Below, one piece after another: positions 7,892 through 16,781 of a stretch of DNA of 34,870 nt. Below the pieces are notes generated by a model. It saw only the letters and a list, made by a program, of their open reading frames with translations. It was not told the DNA's origin and did no database searches. The stretch's first letter is position 1, and every line of letters begins with the position of its first letter. A program made the position numbers and the translations under genes. This DNA is from Rhodobacter sp. (GTDB lineage: Bacteria > Pseudomonadota > Alphaproteobacteria > Rhodobacterales > Rhodobacteraceae), in NCBI GenBank assembly GCA_022824145.1, contig JAJEAY010000245.1, positions 1 through 34,870 on the forward strand, written 5' to 3'.

Positions 7892-8695
7892 TCAGCTGCT
7901 GGAAAGATACCTGCGCAGGATTCGCTCCAGTTTTGCGGCGCCAAGCGGTGCCATGGCTTTTGTGTGCTCGTGACTGATCGCTTCGTCGGAAAGCCCCGCA
8001 GCCATGTTGGTTATGACCGAAACCGCCGCGACCTTAAGCCCAAGGAACCGTGAAAGGATTGCTTCCGGAACAGTCGACATGCCAACCGCGTCCGCGCCAA
8101 GCGTGCGAGCCGCTCGGATCTCCGCTGGCGTCTCGAACGAAGGGCCGGAAAACCAGGCATAGACGCCCTGTCCCAGCTTGATCCCCTCCTCGGCCGCCGC
8201 TGCAAGGAGATCTGTTCGCATTCCCGGGTCATAAGCGTCTGCCAAGGGAACGAAACGCGCATCCGACGGCTCCCCGATCAGCGGATTGCGGCCCGAGAAA
8301 TCGATGTGGTCGGTCAGGAGCATCAGGTCGCCCGGAGGAATGTCCGGGCGCATGGATCCGGCCGCATTGGTCAGGAAAATCCGGTCAGCTCCGAGAGCCT
8401 TCAGCACTTCCAGCGGAAGCCGCATGGCATCCGCCCGGCCGGATTCGTAATAATGCGCCCGTCCGCCCAGCGCCGCGACACGGGTACCTTCCAGCATGCC
8501 AATCACAAGTTTCGGGCTATGTCCGCTGACGCCTGCATGCGGAAACCCCGGAAGGTCGGAATACTCGACGGACACGCCATCAATCTCGTTTGCCAGATTC
8601 CCAAGTCCGGATCCGAGGATCAGGCCGAGCGCCGGTGGTTCATCTCCTGCACGGTTGCGGATCAGACCGGCCAGCTCGTCAGCGTTCCTTGACAT
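7892..8695 (-). CDS. punA: Purine-nucleoside phosphorylase (trimeric type)
   Basis: Phosphorolyses purine (deoxy)nucleosides to free base and (deoxy)ribose-1-phosphate in salvage. The 267-residue protein has the trimeric PNP motifs: LGSGLG (phosphate-binding serine), PGFPHAGVSGHSPKL, GRAHYYESG, TNAAGSM, SGPSFETPAEIR with GADAVGMSTVPE (purine pocket Glu and ribose-binding Met), and TNMAAGL in the position of the TNxAxG purine-specificity loop. The start is ATG 8695: GGAGGGGAG sits 5-8 bases upstream, while the longer frame from 8737 would run deep into the permease gene. It still overlaps the permease 3' end by 17 nt. Being last in the BMP-ABC operon implies that imported nucleosides are split at once. 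Confidence 0.95.
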   Translation of the reverse strand: MSRNADELAGLIRNRAGDEPPALGLILGSGLGNLANEIDGVSVEYSDLPGFPHAGVSGHSPKLVIGMLEGTRVAALGGRAHYYESGRADAMRLPLEVLKALGADRIFLTNAAGSMRPDIPPGDLMLLTDHIDFSGRNPLIGEPSDARFVPLADAYDPGMRTDLLAAAAEEGIKLGQGVYAWFSGPSFETPAEIRAARTLGADAVGMSTVPEAILSRFLGLKVAAVSVITNMAAGLSDEAISHEHTKAMAPLGAAKLERILRRYLSSS

Positions 8696-9725
8696 AGGGC
8701 TCCCCTCCAGCGCGTGGCGGAATCGCTTTGCCGACAAATCCTGCCAGAATCACCACTGTCAGAATATAGGGAAGTGCCTGCATGAACTGCACGGGAATCT
8801 GAATGCCGAAAATGTCGATGTTCTGAAACCGGTTGCCGATCGCCTCCAGGAGCCCAAACAGAAGACAGGCCATCAAGGCGTAGCCAGGACGCCACTTCGC
8901 GAAGATCAGGGCTGCAAGCGCGATGAAACCGCGGCCGGCGCTCATCTCTTTCACAAATCCTGCGGCCAGACCGGTGGCAAGGTAAGTGCCGGAAAGCCCG
9001 CAGAGCAGGCCACAGATCAGAACAGCGGTGTAGCGCAGCCTGATTACCGATACACCTGCCGTGTCCACCGATTCAGGATTCTCGCCGACGGCTCGGAGCC
9101 GAAGGCCGAAACGGGTTCGAAACAGTACCCACCATGTAAGAAGCACCGCCAGCAGTCCGACGTAGACCAGCAGGGTATGGCCCGAAAGCAGTTCGTGATA
9201 GACCGGTCCGAACAGGGGCACGTCCTTGAGCTGTTCGGCGAACGGAAGGGTGATTTCCTGGAAACGCGCGGAACCTTCGAGCTGGGGGGTCCGGCCGCCA
9301 AGACTGAACCAGTTTTCTCCAATGATCACCGTAATGCCGGAAGCGAGGAAATTGATTGCAACGCCTGAAATCAGCTGGTTGCCGCGAAACGTGATCGAGG
9401 CGACGCCGTGAAGGAGCGCAAGGGCGGTGGATGCCCCCATGCCCGCAAGCACCCCGAACACGATGGGTGCGATCGGAACGCCGCCCGCCAGCTCGATGCA
9501 GGCGCCTGTGAACGGAACGCATACAGGCATCGGCGTGTCGACATAGGCCATCATCAGCGCCGAGACCGAGGCCGCCGTGAATGCCGATGCCAGAATCTTT
9601 CCCTCCAGGCCAATGTCGAAAATACCCGCGCGTTCGCAGAACAGTCCTGCAAGGCAGGCAAACAGAAGCGGCGTAGCGAGTCGCAGCGCTGAGTCGAGAA
9701 TCTGCAGGACAGTCATCAGGTCCAT
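8679..9725 (-). CDS. Nucleoside ABC transporter permease, second subunit (YufQ/NupQ-like)
   Basis: Inner-membrane permease of the BPD_transp_2 family, 348 residues, with about nine to ten hydrophobic segments. Diagnostic stretches are FCERAGIFDIGLEGKIL near the N-terminus and FGLRLRAVGENPESVDTAGVSV about two thirds along; both are characteristic of permeases that partner BMP-type nucleoside binding proteins. ASTALALLHG and SAGRGFIALAALIFAKWRP are further family stretches. A relatively polar periplasmic loop lies near 155-190. The ATG shares one base with the stop of the upstream permease. Together with the 365-residue permease it should form the heterodimeric channel. Confidence 0.9.
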   Translation of the reverse strand: MDLMTVLQILDSALRLATPLLFACLAGLFCERAGIFDIGLEGKILASAFTAASVSALMMAYVDTPMPVCVPFTGACIELAGGVPIAPIVFGVLAGMGASTALALLHGVASITFRGNQLISGVAINFLASGITVIIGENWFSLGGRTPQLEGSARFQEITLPFAEQLKDVPLFGPVYHELLSGHTLLVYVGLLAVLLTWWVLFRTRFGLRLRAVGENPESVDTAGVSVIRLRYTAVLICGLLCGLSGTYLATGLAAGFVKEMSAGRGFIALAALIFAKWRPGYALMACLLFGLLEAIGNRFQNIDIFGIQIPVQFMQALPYILTVVILAGFVGKAIPPRAGGEPYVKER

Positions 9726-10822
9726 CAGACTGCCCTTTTCCTGAACCGCAGGAAGAGCCGCTGCAGAGGCAGGCGGATCATGTTGTCCAGCGCACCTGTG
9801 AACAGGATCACGAGAGCCTGAATCACCAGAATCATCTCACGGCTGATAGCCGGGATCTCGAACTCGAGCTCTCCGCCACCTTGATAGAGCATCCCGAAGA
9901 GCAGTCCGGCCAGAAGCACTCCGAGTGGATGCGACCGTCCCATCAGCGCTACGGCAATGCCGACAAATCCCGCTCCCTGAACAGGATCAGTAACCAGCCG
10001 TTCCGCTTCTCCCATCACCGCGTTGATGCCCATCAGGCCCGCGAGTCCGCCGGAAATCAGCATCGTGATCATTGTGATCCGAACCGGCGGAATGCCTGCA
10101 TAGACCGCTGCTGGCTCCGAATGACCGAAGGCTCGTATCTGGTAGCCAAGCCGTGTGTGCCAGAGAAGGATATAGACCAGGACACAGCAGAGTAGGGCCA
10201 CAAAGAACGTCACGTTCGCGGGCGCCGACCGCGAAAATCCCAGCCCGATGACGCTGGTCATGTCATAGGCGTTGGGCAGGAAGGCACCCTCCGGAAACCG
10301 TGCTGTTTCCGGTGCCATCGATCCCGGCTTCTTAAGGACGTTTACCAGCAGGTAGATCATCAGCGCAGAGGCGATGAAGTTGAACATGATGGTTGTGATG
10401 ACAATATGGCTGCCGCGGGTTGCCTGCAGGAATGCCGGAACGGCCCCCCATGCCGCGCCGAATGCCGCGCCGCCGAGAATCGCGAACGGCAGCGCCAACG
10501 TCCAGTGCGGCCAGGGAACTGCAAGGCAGACAAGCGCCACGCCCAGTCCACCAATGGCTGCCTGCCCCTCGCCGCCGATGTTGAAGAGCTTTGCCTGGAA
10601 GGCGACCGCAACCGCCAGACCGGTGAAAATGAAGTTGGTGGCGTAGTAAAGCGTGTAACCCCAGCCGTAGGGTGATCCCACGGCGCCCTTCACCAAGATT
10701 GACATCGAGCGGATGGGATCCTCGCCGATGTAAAGCACGACCAGTCCCGAAACGACGAGCGCGAGGAACAGGTTGATCAGCGGAATCAGCGCCACATCGA
10801 CCCATTTGGGTAATCCGTCCAT
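9725..10822 (-). CDS. Nucleoside ABC transporter permease, first subunit (YufP/NupP-like)
   Basis: Inner-membrane BPD_transp_2 permease, 365 residues, about ten hydrophobic segments. Typical stretches are YATNFIFTGLAVAVAFQAKLFNIGGEGQ near the N-terminal third, GSHIVITTIMFNFIASALM, and LGYQIRAFGHSEPAAVYAGIPPVR, the coupling-helix region that contacts the ATPase. Start and stop are both coupled: its ATG overlaps the ATPase TAA by one base and its own stop overlaps the next permease ATG by one base. Equal dosage with the second permease is therefore likely. Confidence 0.9.
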   Translation of the reverse strand: MDGLPKWVDVALIPLINLFLALVVSGLVVLYIGEDPIRSMSILVKGAVGSPYGWGYTLYYATNFIFTGLAVAVAFQAKLFNIGGEGQAAIGGLGVALVCLAVPWPHWTLALPFAILGGAAFGAAWGAVPAFLQATRGSHIVITTIMFNFIASALMIYLLVNVLKKPGSMAPETARFPEGAFLPNAYDMTSVIGLGFSRSAPANVTFFVALLCCVLVYILLWHTRLGYQIRAFGHSEPAAVYAGIPPVRITMITMLISGGLAGLMGINAVMGEAERLVTDPVQGAGFVGIAVALMGRSHPLGVLLAGLLFGMLYQGGGELEFEIPAISREMILVIQALVILFTGALDNMIRLPLQRLFLRFRKRAV

Positions 10823-12354
10823 TATGCCGCTCTCGCGCTGACGCCAGCCATCAAAAGACCCAGTTCACGCTCGTCGGTCTCGCCTGGCAGGCGTTCTCCC
10901 ATAATGCGGCCGTCGAACATCACCGCGATCCTGTCCGAAAGGGACATGATTTCATCGAGTTCCACGCTGACCAGCAGGACGGCGGCGCCGTCGTCGCGCA
11001 GGTCGACGATGTGCTGATGGATGAACTCGATCGCACCGATGTCCACTCCCCGCGTTGGCTGCCCGACAAGAAGCAGGTCGGGTCCACGCGTCATCTCGCG
11101 GGCGAGCACGAGTTTCTGCTGGTTGCCGCCTGAGAAACTTTTGGCCAGGAGTCCCGGGACCGGCGGACGGACATCGAACTCTTTCATCTTGCGCTCGGAA
11201 TCCCTGCGAATCGCCGCATTGTCCATCAGAAGCCGGTTTCTTTGATAGGCTGGATCATGATGATAGCCGAACACCATGTTCTCCCAGGCGAAATAATCCA
11301 TGATCAGGCCAAGATGCTGGCGGTCCTCGGGAACGTGCGCGATGCCATGCATGCGCCTTGACTGCCCGTCTGAATGCCGGCCGGTCAGGTCGATTCCGGC
11401 GCCGTTGATCCTGACGCTTCCGGACGCGGACGTGACTCCGCCCAGCACCTGGAGAAGCTCGGACTGTCCGTTTCCGGCGACACCGGCAATTCCAAGAATC
11501 TCCCCGGCACAGACCTTCAGTGAAACGTCGCTCAGTCTCTGGACGCCGTCTGCGTCGACGACGCTGAGGCTTTCAACCTCCAGCACGGCGCTGCCGGGCT
11601 TGGCCGGTTTTTTGTCGATGCGCAGCAGGACTTTCCGTCCAACCATCAGTTCCGCCAGCTGCTCAGGGCTGGTTTCCGCCGTCGGCAAGGTCGCCACCAT
11701 CTCACCGCGCCGCATGACACTGACGGTATCGGTGATCTCCATGATCTCGCGGAGCTTGTGGGTGATGAGTATGATTGTTTTGCCCTGGTCCCTCAGGCCC
11801 TCAAGAATGCGGAACAGGTGATCGGCCTCAGCGGGCGTCAGCACGCCGGTTGGCTCGTCAAGAATGAGAATGTCCGCTTGCCGGTAAAGCGCCTTGAGAA
11901 TCTCGACCCGCTGCTGCATTCCGACGCCGATTTCCTCGATCAAGGCGTCGGGAACGACGTTGAGTTCATATTCCGCGGCCAGCCGCTTCAGCTCTTCCCG
12001 CGCCTTTGCCTTGGAGGGCCGCAGCATGGCGCCGTCCTCGGCGCCGAGGATGATGTTTTCCAGAACCGTGAAATTCTGCACCAGCTTGAAGTGCTGGAAG
12101 ACCATCCCGATTCCCGCAGCGATGGCCTGCTGCGGCTCCCGGATGTCGGTTCGTTCTCCGTTGATTGATATTTCGCCGGAATCCGCTTGGTAGAAGCCGT
12201 ACAGGATCGACATCAGCGTCGACTTGCCTGCACCGTTTTCTCCGATGATGCCATGGATGGTTCCGGGCATCACCTTGATGTGGATGTTCCGGTTCGCCTG
12301 GACGGAGCCAAACGCCTTTGAAATTCCCGTCAGCTCGATGGCCGGAGCCGTCAT
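10822..12354 (-). CDS. Nucleoside ABC transporter ATP-binding protein (two fused ABC domains)
   Basis: Cytoplasmic ATPase of 510 residues made of two ABC domains in one chain, as in sugar and nucleoside importers of the RbsA/YufO type. Domain 1 has Walker [10 protein letters not shown] (38-46), Q-loop FQHF, a signature weakened to IGVGMQQR, Walker B ILILDEPT and the switch His in LITHK. Domain 2 has a degenerate Walker A ([11 protein letters not shown], lacking the GKS lysine), a full signature FSGGNQQK, and a Walker B changed to [10 protein letters not shown] (no DE pair). ATP hydrolysis thus probably rests on one composite site, as is common in this family. The ATG overlaps the stop of the small NTF2-like gene by 4 nt. 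Confidence 0.93.
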   Translation of the reverse strand: MTAPAIELTGISKAFGSVQANRNIHIKVMPGTIHGIIGENGAGKSTLMSILYGFYQADSGEISINGERTDIREPQQAIAAGIGMVFQHFKLVQNFTVLENIILGAEDGAMLRPSKAKAREELKRLAAEYELNVVPDALIEEIGVGMQQRVEILKALYRQADILILDEPTGVLTPAEADHLFRILEGLRDQGKTIILITHKLREIMEITDTVSVMRRGEMVATLPTAETSPEQLAELMVGRKVLLRIDKKPAKPGSAVLEVESLSVVDADGVQRLSDVSLKVCAGEILGIAGVAGNGQSELLQVLGGVTSASGSVRINGAGIDLTGRHSDGQSRRMHGIAHVPEDRQHLGLIMDYFAWENMVFGYHHDPAYQRNRLLMDNAAIRRDSERKMKEFDVRPPVPGLLAKSFSGGNQQKLVLAREMTRGPDLLLVGQPTRGVDIGAIEFIHQHIVDLRDDGAAVLLVSVELDEIMSLSDRIAVMFDGRIMGERLPGETDERELGLLMAGVSARAA

Positions 12355-12698
12355 TCGGCCCCCTTGCCCGGAAATCCGACGATACGGACGATCTTTCCGT
12401 CATCGTCGAGGTCGGCAAAATACTGGCCGACCATCGAATTTCCGCCCCCGAAATCGAACGTGACATTCGCGCGGACATGGCCGTGATGGCTGTCCATCGG
12501 TTCGATCACCTTGGCACTCGCCCCTGGCGGGAACTGCTCAAGGAACTGCAGCATTCCGTCAACCGAAGCGATCGGCTCGGGCGCATGCGGGTCGGCGTAA
12601 CGGAAACTGTCGCTGGCAGCCGAGCGGACCAGATCCGCCCGGCTGTCCCTGTCACTGTCGCCCCACGCCGCAAAGAACCGGTTGATTGCATCAGTCAT
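12351..12698 (-). CDS. NTF2-like / SnoaL-fold small protein of unknown role
   Basis: A 115-residue cytoplasmic protein with the cone-shaped NTF2-like fold pattern. It has an N-terminal helix ending in a Trp-Asp turn (FFAAWGDSD), a Y-x-D element after the second helix (FRYADPHAPEP), and a C-terminal beta-sheet with alternating hydrophobic residues, ending DDDGKIVRIVGFPG. AGGAG lies 8 bases before the ATG. It sits between the binding-protein gene (40-bp gap) and the ATPase gene (4-nt ATGA overlap), so it is expressed with the nucleoside importer. Relatives are usually polyketide cyclase-like enzymes, isomerases or ligand binders. No catalytic residue can be assigned here. A role in handling a nucleoside or a derived base is only inferred from position. 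Confidence 0.75.
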   Translation of the reverse strand: MTDAINRFFAAWGDSDRDSRADLVRSAASDSFRYADPHAPEPIASVDGMLQFLEQFPPGASAKVIEPMDSHHGHVRANVTFDFGGGNSMVGQYFADLDDDGKIVRIVGFPGKGAE

Positions 12699-12738
12699 CG
12701 TGGTCTCCTTGTTTGTTCGATGGCGCAGGGCTGTCGGA

Positions 12739-13731
12739 TCACTCGACCGGACAGCTGTCGTCCGACATGTAGTTGTGCACAGCCAGCTCGCCCGAGATGA
12801 TCATGGCCTTGGCTGCGTCTACCTGTGCCATCATTTCCTCGGTGACAAGCGATTCATTGTGCTCATCGAGTGCGTATCCAACGCCTTCGGCGGCCAGGTT
12901 CATCAGGCTGACGCCCGGTTCGAATCCCTCGACGCCGTTGGAGAACGTCTCGTAAGTCGCGTTGTCCACCCGTTTGATCATCGACGTTAGAACGCTGCCG
13001 GGGTGCATATAGTTTTGGTTGCTGTCCACTCCGACTGAGAGGATGCCAGCGTCAGCTGCGGCCTGCAGGACGCCCACTCCCGTGCCGCCCGCCGCCGCGT
13101 ACACGACGTCAGCGCCCTGGCTGATCTGGGTGCGGGTCAGTTCGCCTCCTTTTACGGGGTCGTTCCAGGCCGCAGGAGTGGTACCCGTCATGTTCTGGAT
13201 AACGGTCGCATCGGGGTTCACCGCCTTCACGCCCTGCACGTAGCCACACGCGAACTTACGGATAAGGGGGATGTCCATACCGCCGACGAATCCCACGGTG
13301 CCTGTCTCTGACGCAAGCGCCGCAAGCATGCCGACAAGATAGCTGCCTTCATGTTCGGCATAGATGATGGACTTCACGTTTGGAGCGTCGACGACCATGT
13401 CGACGATCGCGAACCTGGTGTCAGGATAGTCAGGTGCGACTTTTTCCAGGGTGGATGCGTTGGCGAAGCCCAGAACCACGATCGGATTCGCGCCGCGCTC
13501 GGCCATCTTGCGCATGTTCTGCTCGCGCTGCGCTTCTGACTGAAGCTCGGTTTCGATATAGGTGCCGCCGGTCTCGGCGACCCAGCGCTGCGCACCGTTA
13601 TATGCGGCTTCGTTGAAGGATTTGTCGAACTTGCCGCCAAGGTCGATGATCAACCCCGGCTCGGCCAGAGCGGCCGCCGCGGACATGGCCAGTGCTGCCG
13701 AGGCGCCAGCAAGTGTGTTTTTCAGGGTCAT
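12739..13731 (-). CDS. BMP-family ABC transporter substrate-binding protein (purine nucleoside type)
   Basis: Periplasmic binding protein of the BMP/PnrA family, 330 residues. A signal peptide occupies about residues 1-23 (Lys, then an Ala-rich core ending ALA before EPGLI) with a signal peptidase I-type site; no lipobox Cys is present, unlike spirochaete PnrA. Family stretches are GGKFDKSFNEAAYNGAQRW (ligand-pocket Asp, Phe and Asn), VVLGFANAS, HEGSYLVGMLAA (hinge), VGFVGGMDIPLIRKFACGYVQG, and VYAAAGGTGVGVLQAA with VGVDSNQNY. GGGAGAG precedes the ATG. As first gene of the operon ending in purine nucleoside phosphorylase, it most likely binds purine nucleosides; related proteins with other ligands exist. 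Confidence 0.92.
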   Translation of the reverse strand: MTLKNTLAGASAALAMSAAAALAEPGLIIDLGGKFDKSFNEAAYNGAQRWVAETGGTYIETELQSEAQREQNMRKMAERGANPIVVLGFANASTLEKVAPDYPDTRFAIVDMVVDAPNVKSIIYAEHEGSYLVGMLAALASETGTVGFVGGMDIPLIRKFACGYVQGVKAVNPDATVIQNMTGTTPAAWNDPVKGGELTRTQISQGADVVYAAAGGTGVGVLQAAADAGILSVGVDSNQNYMHPGSVLTSMIKRVDNATYETFSNGVEGFEPGVSLMNLAAEGVGYALDEHNESLVTEEMMAQVDAAKAMIISGELAVHNYMSDDSCPVE

Positions 13732-14100
13732 GGAACTCTCCCGGTTTGGTGTGGGTGGCCGGATGGACCGGCAGCACCCGTATTTTTGAGCGGATGGCTC
13801 GAAGATGGATGATTTAGGACTTAGGTGAGCGGGATGGTCAACAGGTTTTTTTCAGGAAGCGCGGATTATTCGCATCATGGGATGGTAGCCAGCGGCCTGA
13901 TCCATTCGCGATTCGGTGAGAAAAATTCTTCATTGCATCCAGTCGCGGGGTGAAACTGTCCGGGCGGCTGATGCACGGATCTGTTCAGATGATCGGTCGA
14001 AACTGTCTGTCGTCTGGATAGCGGCTTGGGCATCGGTATCCGTATGTCCGGCGTTCGGCTTTAAGATCGCCTCACCTGCCGCGAATCAGGTTCCCTTCCG
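13732..14100. other. Intergenic region upstream of the nucleoside operon
   Basis: About 370 bp downstream of tsaB and upstream of the BMP gene, both on the minus strand. It holds the candidate promoter listed separately. In many alphaproteobacteria rimI follows tsaB; I see no acetyltransferase-like frame here, so rimI is absent from this place. Confidence 0.45.
13812..13841 (-). promoter_or_regulatory. Candidate housekeeping promoter of the nucleoside operon
   Basis: On the minus strand TTGACC (13836-13841), an 18-base spacer and CTAAAT (13812-13817) lie about 80-110 bases before the BMP ATG. An A-rich run of seven adenines directly upstream of the -35 resembles an UP element. The match is by eye only. 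Confidence 0.4.
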
Positions 14101-14757
14101 TTACGACAGAATCTTCGGAGGTTTCCGGGCTGGCGGCGCTGCGTCCGGCGCGCGAAGATAGAGCGGGACCGGACGTTTCGCAGGCCAACCCGCACATTGG
14201 CGTTCGAAGGCAATGCGGGCGATCGTGCAGGCGGGGTCAAACTGCGGTGCCGGGCACCACGTTGCGCCTAGATGACCGGCTGTCCTTTCGGCAAGGCTCC
14301 CGACACATCGAAGGTTCGGTTCGGAAATCCCGTCCAGATCAGCGGGCAACGCCATAAACGGCGCGGGGTCTCCGAACCCATGTCTCTGGAAGTAACCCAT
14401 TCCCCGATGCCCATCGATGCAGGAAAGGGTCGGGCGGTCGATGCTATGGGCCACAGCCTCCAGAAGGGTGACTCCGAATGCCGGAACACCAAGTCCCAGC
14501 GCCAGTCCACGGGCCGCGGATACCGAAATCCTGATTCCGGTGAAATTGCCTGGTCCGACCCCAACGCCGACAGCGTCCAGATCGCGCCAGTCCATGCCCG
14601 CCTCGTCAAGAATCTCGGTAAGCATGGGAATGAGGCGTTCCGCCTGGCCTCTGTCCATGTTCTCATGGCGCCTCGCGAGACACTGTCCGCCCAGAAGCAA
14701 AGCGGCCCCGCAATGCGAGGCCGATGTGTCGAATCCAAGAACAAGCGGATCACGCAA
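14101..14757 (-). CDS. tsaB: tRNA threonylcarbamoyladenosine biosynthesis protein TsaB
   Basis: ASKHA-fold partner of TsaD and TsaE in making the t6A modification at position 37 of ANN-decoding tRNAs. The 218-residue product begins LVLGFDTSASHCGAAL (nucleotide-fold phosphate loop) and continues with QAERLIPMLTEIL. It carries the best-known YeaZ/TsaB stretch, GVGVGPGNFTGIRISVSAARGLALGL, followed by VPAFGVTLLEA. The C-terminal half is shorter and less conserved, with a Pro-rich tail (PVPLYLRAPDAAPPARKPPK) of the usual PLYLRxPDA type. The start overlaps the 3' end of the NifU-like gene by 8 nt. Confidence 0.92.
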   Translation of the reverse strand: MRDPLVLGFDTSASHCGAALLLGGQCLARRHENMDRGQAERLIPMLTEILDEAGMDWRDLDAVGVGVGPGNFTGIRISVSAARGLALGLGVPAFGVTLLEAVAHSIDRPTLSCIDGHRGMGYFQRHGFGDPAPFMALPADLDGISEPNLRCVGSLAERTAGHLGATWCPAPQFDPACTIARIAFERQCAGWPAKRPVPLYLRAPDAAPPARKPPKILS

Positions 14758-15304
14758 CCGGGCGGACCTCGGTGACCTCCGGAATGTAGTGCCGAAGGAG
14801 GTTCTCGATGCCCATCTTGAGGGTCAGCGTCGACGAAGGGCAGCCTGCGCAGGCACCCTGCATATGCAGATACACAACTCCGCGCTCAAAGCCGTGGAAG
14901 GTGATGTCGCCACCGTCCTGTGCGACTGCCGGACGCACTCTTGTATCGAGAAGTTCCTTTATCTGGCCCACGATTTCGGAATCAGGTCCGTCATGTGCGG
15001 CATGGCCCGAGACGGATTCGCCGGTCATTGCAGGAAGACCCGACTGGTAGTGTTCCATGATCGCGCCGAGTACAGCGGGTTTGAGATGCTCCCAGGCAAT
15101 GCTCTCTGCCTTGGTTACGGTCACGAAGTCGGTGCCGAGAAAGACGCCTGTCACTCCGCTTACGGAAAAGACCCGCTTTGCCAACGGCGAGTCGTCCGCA
15201 GTTTCCTCAGAGGGGAAATCAGCCGTACCGACGTCAAGGACGGACTGGCCAGGCAGGAATTTCAGCGTGGCGGGATTCGGGGTGGATTCAGTTTGGATAA
15301 ACAT
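14750..15304 (-). CDS. NifU-family Fe-S cluster carrier (NfuA-like)
   Basis: Scaffold or carrier for 4Fe-4S clusters. The 184-residue protein has an N-terminal Nfu domain (starting MFIQTESTPNPATLKFLPG, ending near residue 90), a polar linker, and a C-terminal NifU domain with CAGCPSS, where C152 and C155 are the cluster ligands shared across a dimer. VRPAVAQDGGDITFHGF precedes the motif, as expected. Alphaproteobacterial and mitochondrial Nfu proteins share this layout. AAGG lies about 10 bases before the ATG. The coupling with tsaB is a known alphaproteobacterial neighbourhood without a shared pathway. Confidence 0.92.
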   Translation of the reverse strand: MFIQTESTPNPATLKFLPGQSVLDVGTADFPSEETADDSPLAKRVFSVSGVTGVFLGTDFVTVTKAESIAWEHLKPAVLGAIMEHYQSGLPAMTGESVSGHAAHDGPDSEIVGQIKELLDTRVRPAVAQDGGDITFHGFERGVVYLHMQGACAGCPSSTLTLKMGIENLLRHYIPEVTEVRPVA

Positions 15305-15803
15305 CTTGGGGATCCTTCATCTGACCTATGGTATGCTCGCTGGTCTCAGCAGTGTCAAGAAATTCTGGAATCATTCTAAACTGCGCAGCTGATCCGGCAG
15401 GTTTCGGTTCCGGAAGCCTCGATGCTCTCGACAGAGGACCGTCGCACTTCCCTGGCGTCACGGGCGGCCGATGAGTCCGGGTCCACTGACGGTGTGGCAC
15501 CTGCGCAACTGTCCTGCGCGTCGCTGTATCGTCCCGTTCCGGGTGCCGGGAGATTCGCTGCGGCATTCACGGATAATCTGAACGCGGCATGCGCGGATGC
15601 CGGGCGGATGAAGCGCTTGAAGGCCAGGAGCGAGGATGCAGGCGCAGGTTCAGGCTGGCACAAACAGTTACCCTGCCACCGCCTGCCCTACACCCGCCTA
15701 AACCGGACTTCCGGGCAAACACCGGGGCTTTTTGGGGAATCCGCTGTTCTCGACACCACGTTCATTTGGAGCCTGTTGAAGCAATTCCCCATTGCCGATG
15801 CGC
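15305..15803. other. Gap between the TAXI gene and the NifU-like gene
   Basis: About 500 bp on which neither strand gives a recognisable protein. The longest open frames are Ser/Ala/Arg-rich shadows. The terminator of the TRAP operon should lie at the left end and the nifU-tsaB promoter at the right end, but I could not point to either. Confidence 0.4.
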
Positions 15804-16781
15804 CTATTCAATCACGCCTGCCTCGCGGTAGAATTTAGCGGCGCCGGGATGGAGTTCCATAAGCCCCCGCTTCGAGGCTGCGAAGCCGACATCCAGCGCT
15901 TTGGCCCAGGGAGCTTCGGACGTGATCTGTTCGAGATTGTCCCAGAACGTCTTGGTCACTGCATATACAGTGTCGGCGTCAAGATCCGCCCGAACCGCGA
16001 TGCCAACGGCTGTATCGAACGACATGACCGGTCCCTCGTTGGCCTGACCTTCATACATGCCTGAAGGAACCTCAGCGCGGTAACGCCATTTCCCAAGGTA
16101 TTTGTCCACACTGTCGCCTTCATGGCTTTCCGGCCCGAGAAAGCGCAGTTCCTCTGTTTCTGTGAACTGGATGAACTGCCCGCACGGATCGAGGCAGCCG
16201 TTTACGTAAACGTCGATCTTTCCGTCCAGAAAAGCCTGAAAACCAGTCTGCCAATTCGCCTTGATCGCGTCGTAGTCCTCTCCGGCGACCAGCCCTGTCG
16301 TTGCTTCCACCCAGCCTTTGGCTGCGTTGTAAGCGCCGCCGCCCTGCGGGCCGAGGAACACTGTCGTGCCCTCAAGGTCGTCAAGAATCTCAATGTCGCT
16401 GTCAGCGCGGACGGCAAAGTGATACTGGCCGTATGGGAACCACATCAGGAGCTGGAGGTTTTTGGCGAGTTCGGGAGCTTCCGGCTCTTTGCTGTACATT
16501 GCTTTGCCGCCTGCCATCAGGTTGTAGACAACCGGGCTGGTCATCGAAAGCTCAAGATTGCCGCGGGCCACTTCCATCATGTGAAGGGTTGCGGCGCCGC
16601 CTCCGGACACTTCGATTGCCACACCATCAAGGTTGTCCGTTACGACATTCGCGAATGTTGCCATGGTGATAGCCTGGCCTAGGCTAGGAGCGATTGTCGC
16701 CATTCTCAGGGTCTGGTCTTCGGCCGCGGCCGCGGAGCCAAGGGAAACGGCGGCCAAGGCCGCCAAGGTAATGTCGCGCAT
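15804..16781 (-). CDS. TAXI-family TRAP transporter solute-binding protein
   Basis: Periplasmic receptor that hands its ligand to the fused TRAP permease encoded just upstream. The 325-residue protein begins with a signal peptide (about residues 1-19, MRDITLAALAAVSLGSAAAA, cut before EDQTLRMAT). It continues with the TAXI pattern TIAPSLGQAITMATFANVV, GGGAATLHMMEVARGNLELSM, VFLGPQGGGAYNAAKGWVEATTG and a C-terminal W-aromatic rich half. Two cysteines near GCLDPCGQ could form a disulfide. The ligand cannot be told from sequence; known TAXI ligands are mostly carboxylates such as glutamate or alpha-ketoglutarate. GGAGGAGA 2-9 bases upstream fixes the start at 16781 rather than the in-frame ATG at 16793. 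It is the last gene of a putative four-gene operon. Confidence 0.93.
   Translation of the reverse strand: MRDITLAALAAVSLGSAAAAEDQTLRMATIAPSLGQAITMATFANVVTDNLDGVAIEVSGGGAATLHMMEVARGNLELSMTSPVVYNLMAGGKAMYSKEPEAPELAKNLQLLMWFPYGQYHFAVRADSDIEILDDLEGTTVFLGPQGGGAYNAAKGWVEATTGLVAGEDYDAIKANWQTGFQAFLDGKIDVYVNGCLDPCGQFIQFTETEELRFLGPESHEGDSVDKYLGKWRYRAEVPSGMYEGQANEGPVMSFDTAVGIAVRADLDADTVYAVTKTFWDNLEQITSEAPWAKALDVGFAASKRGLMELHPGAAKFYREAGVIE

Noticed and set aside
7339-7944. Open 201-codon minus-strand frame between gshB and punA
   Set aside because: Overlaps the 3' end of punA in another frame, changes composition along its length and has no family motif.
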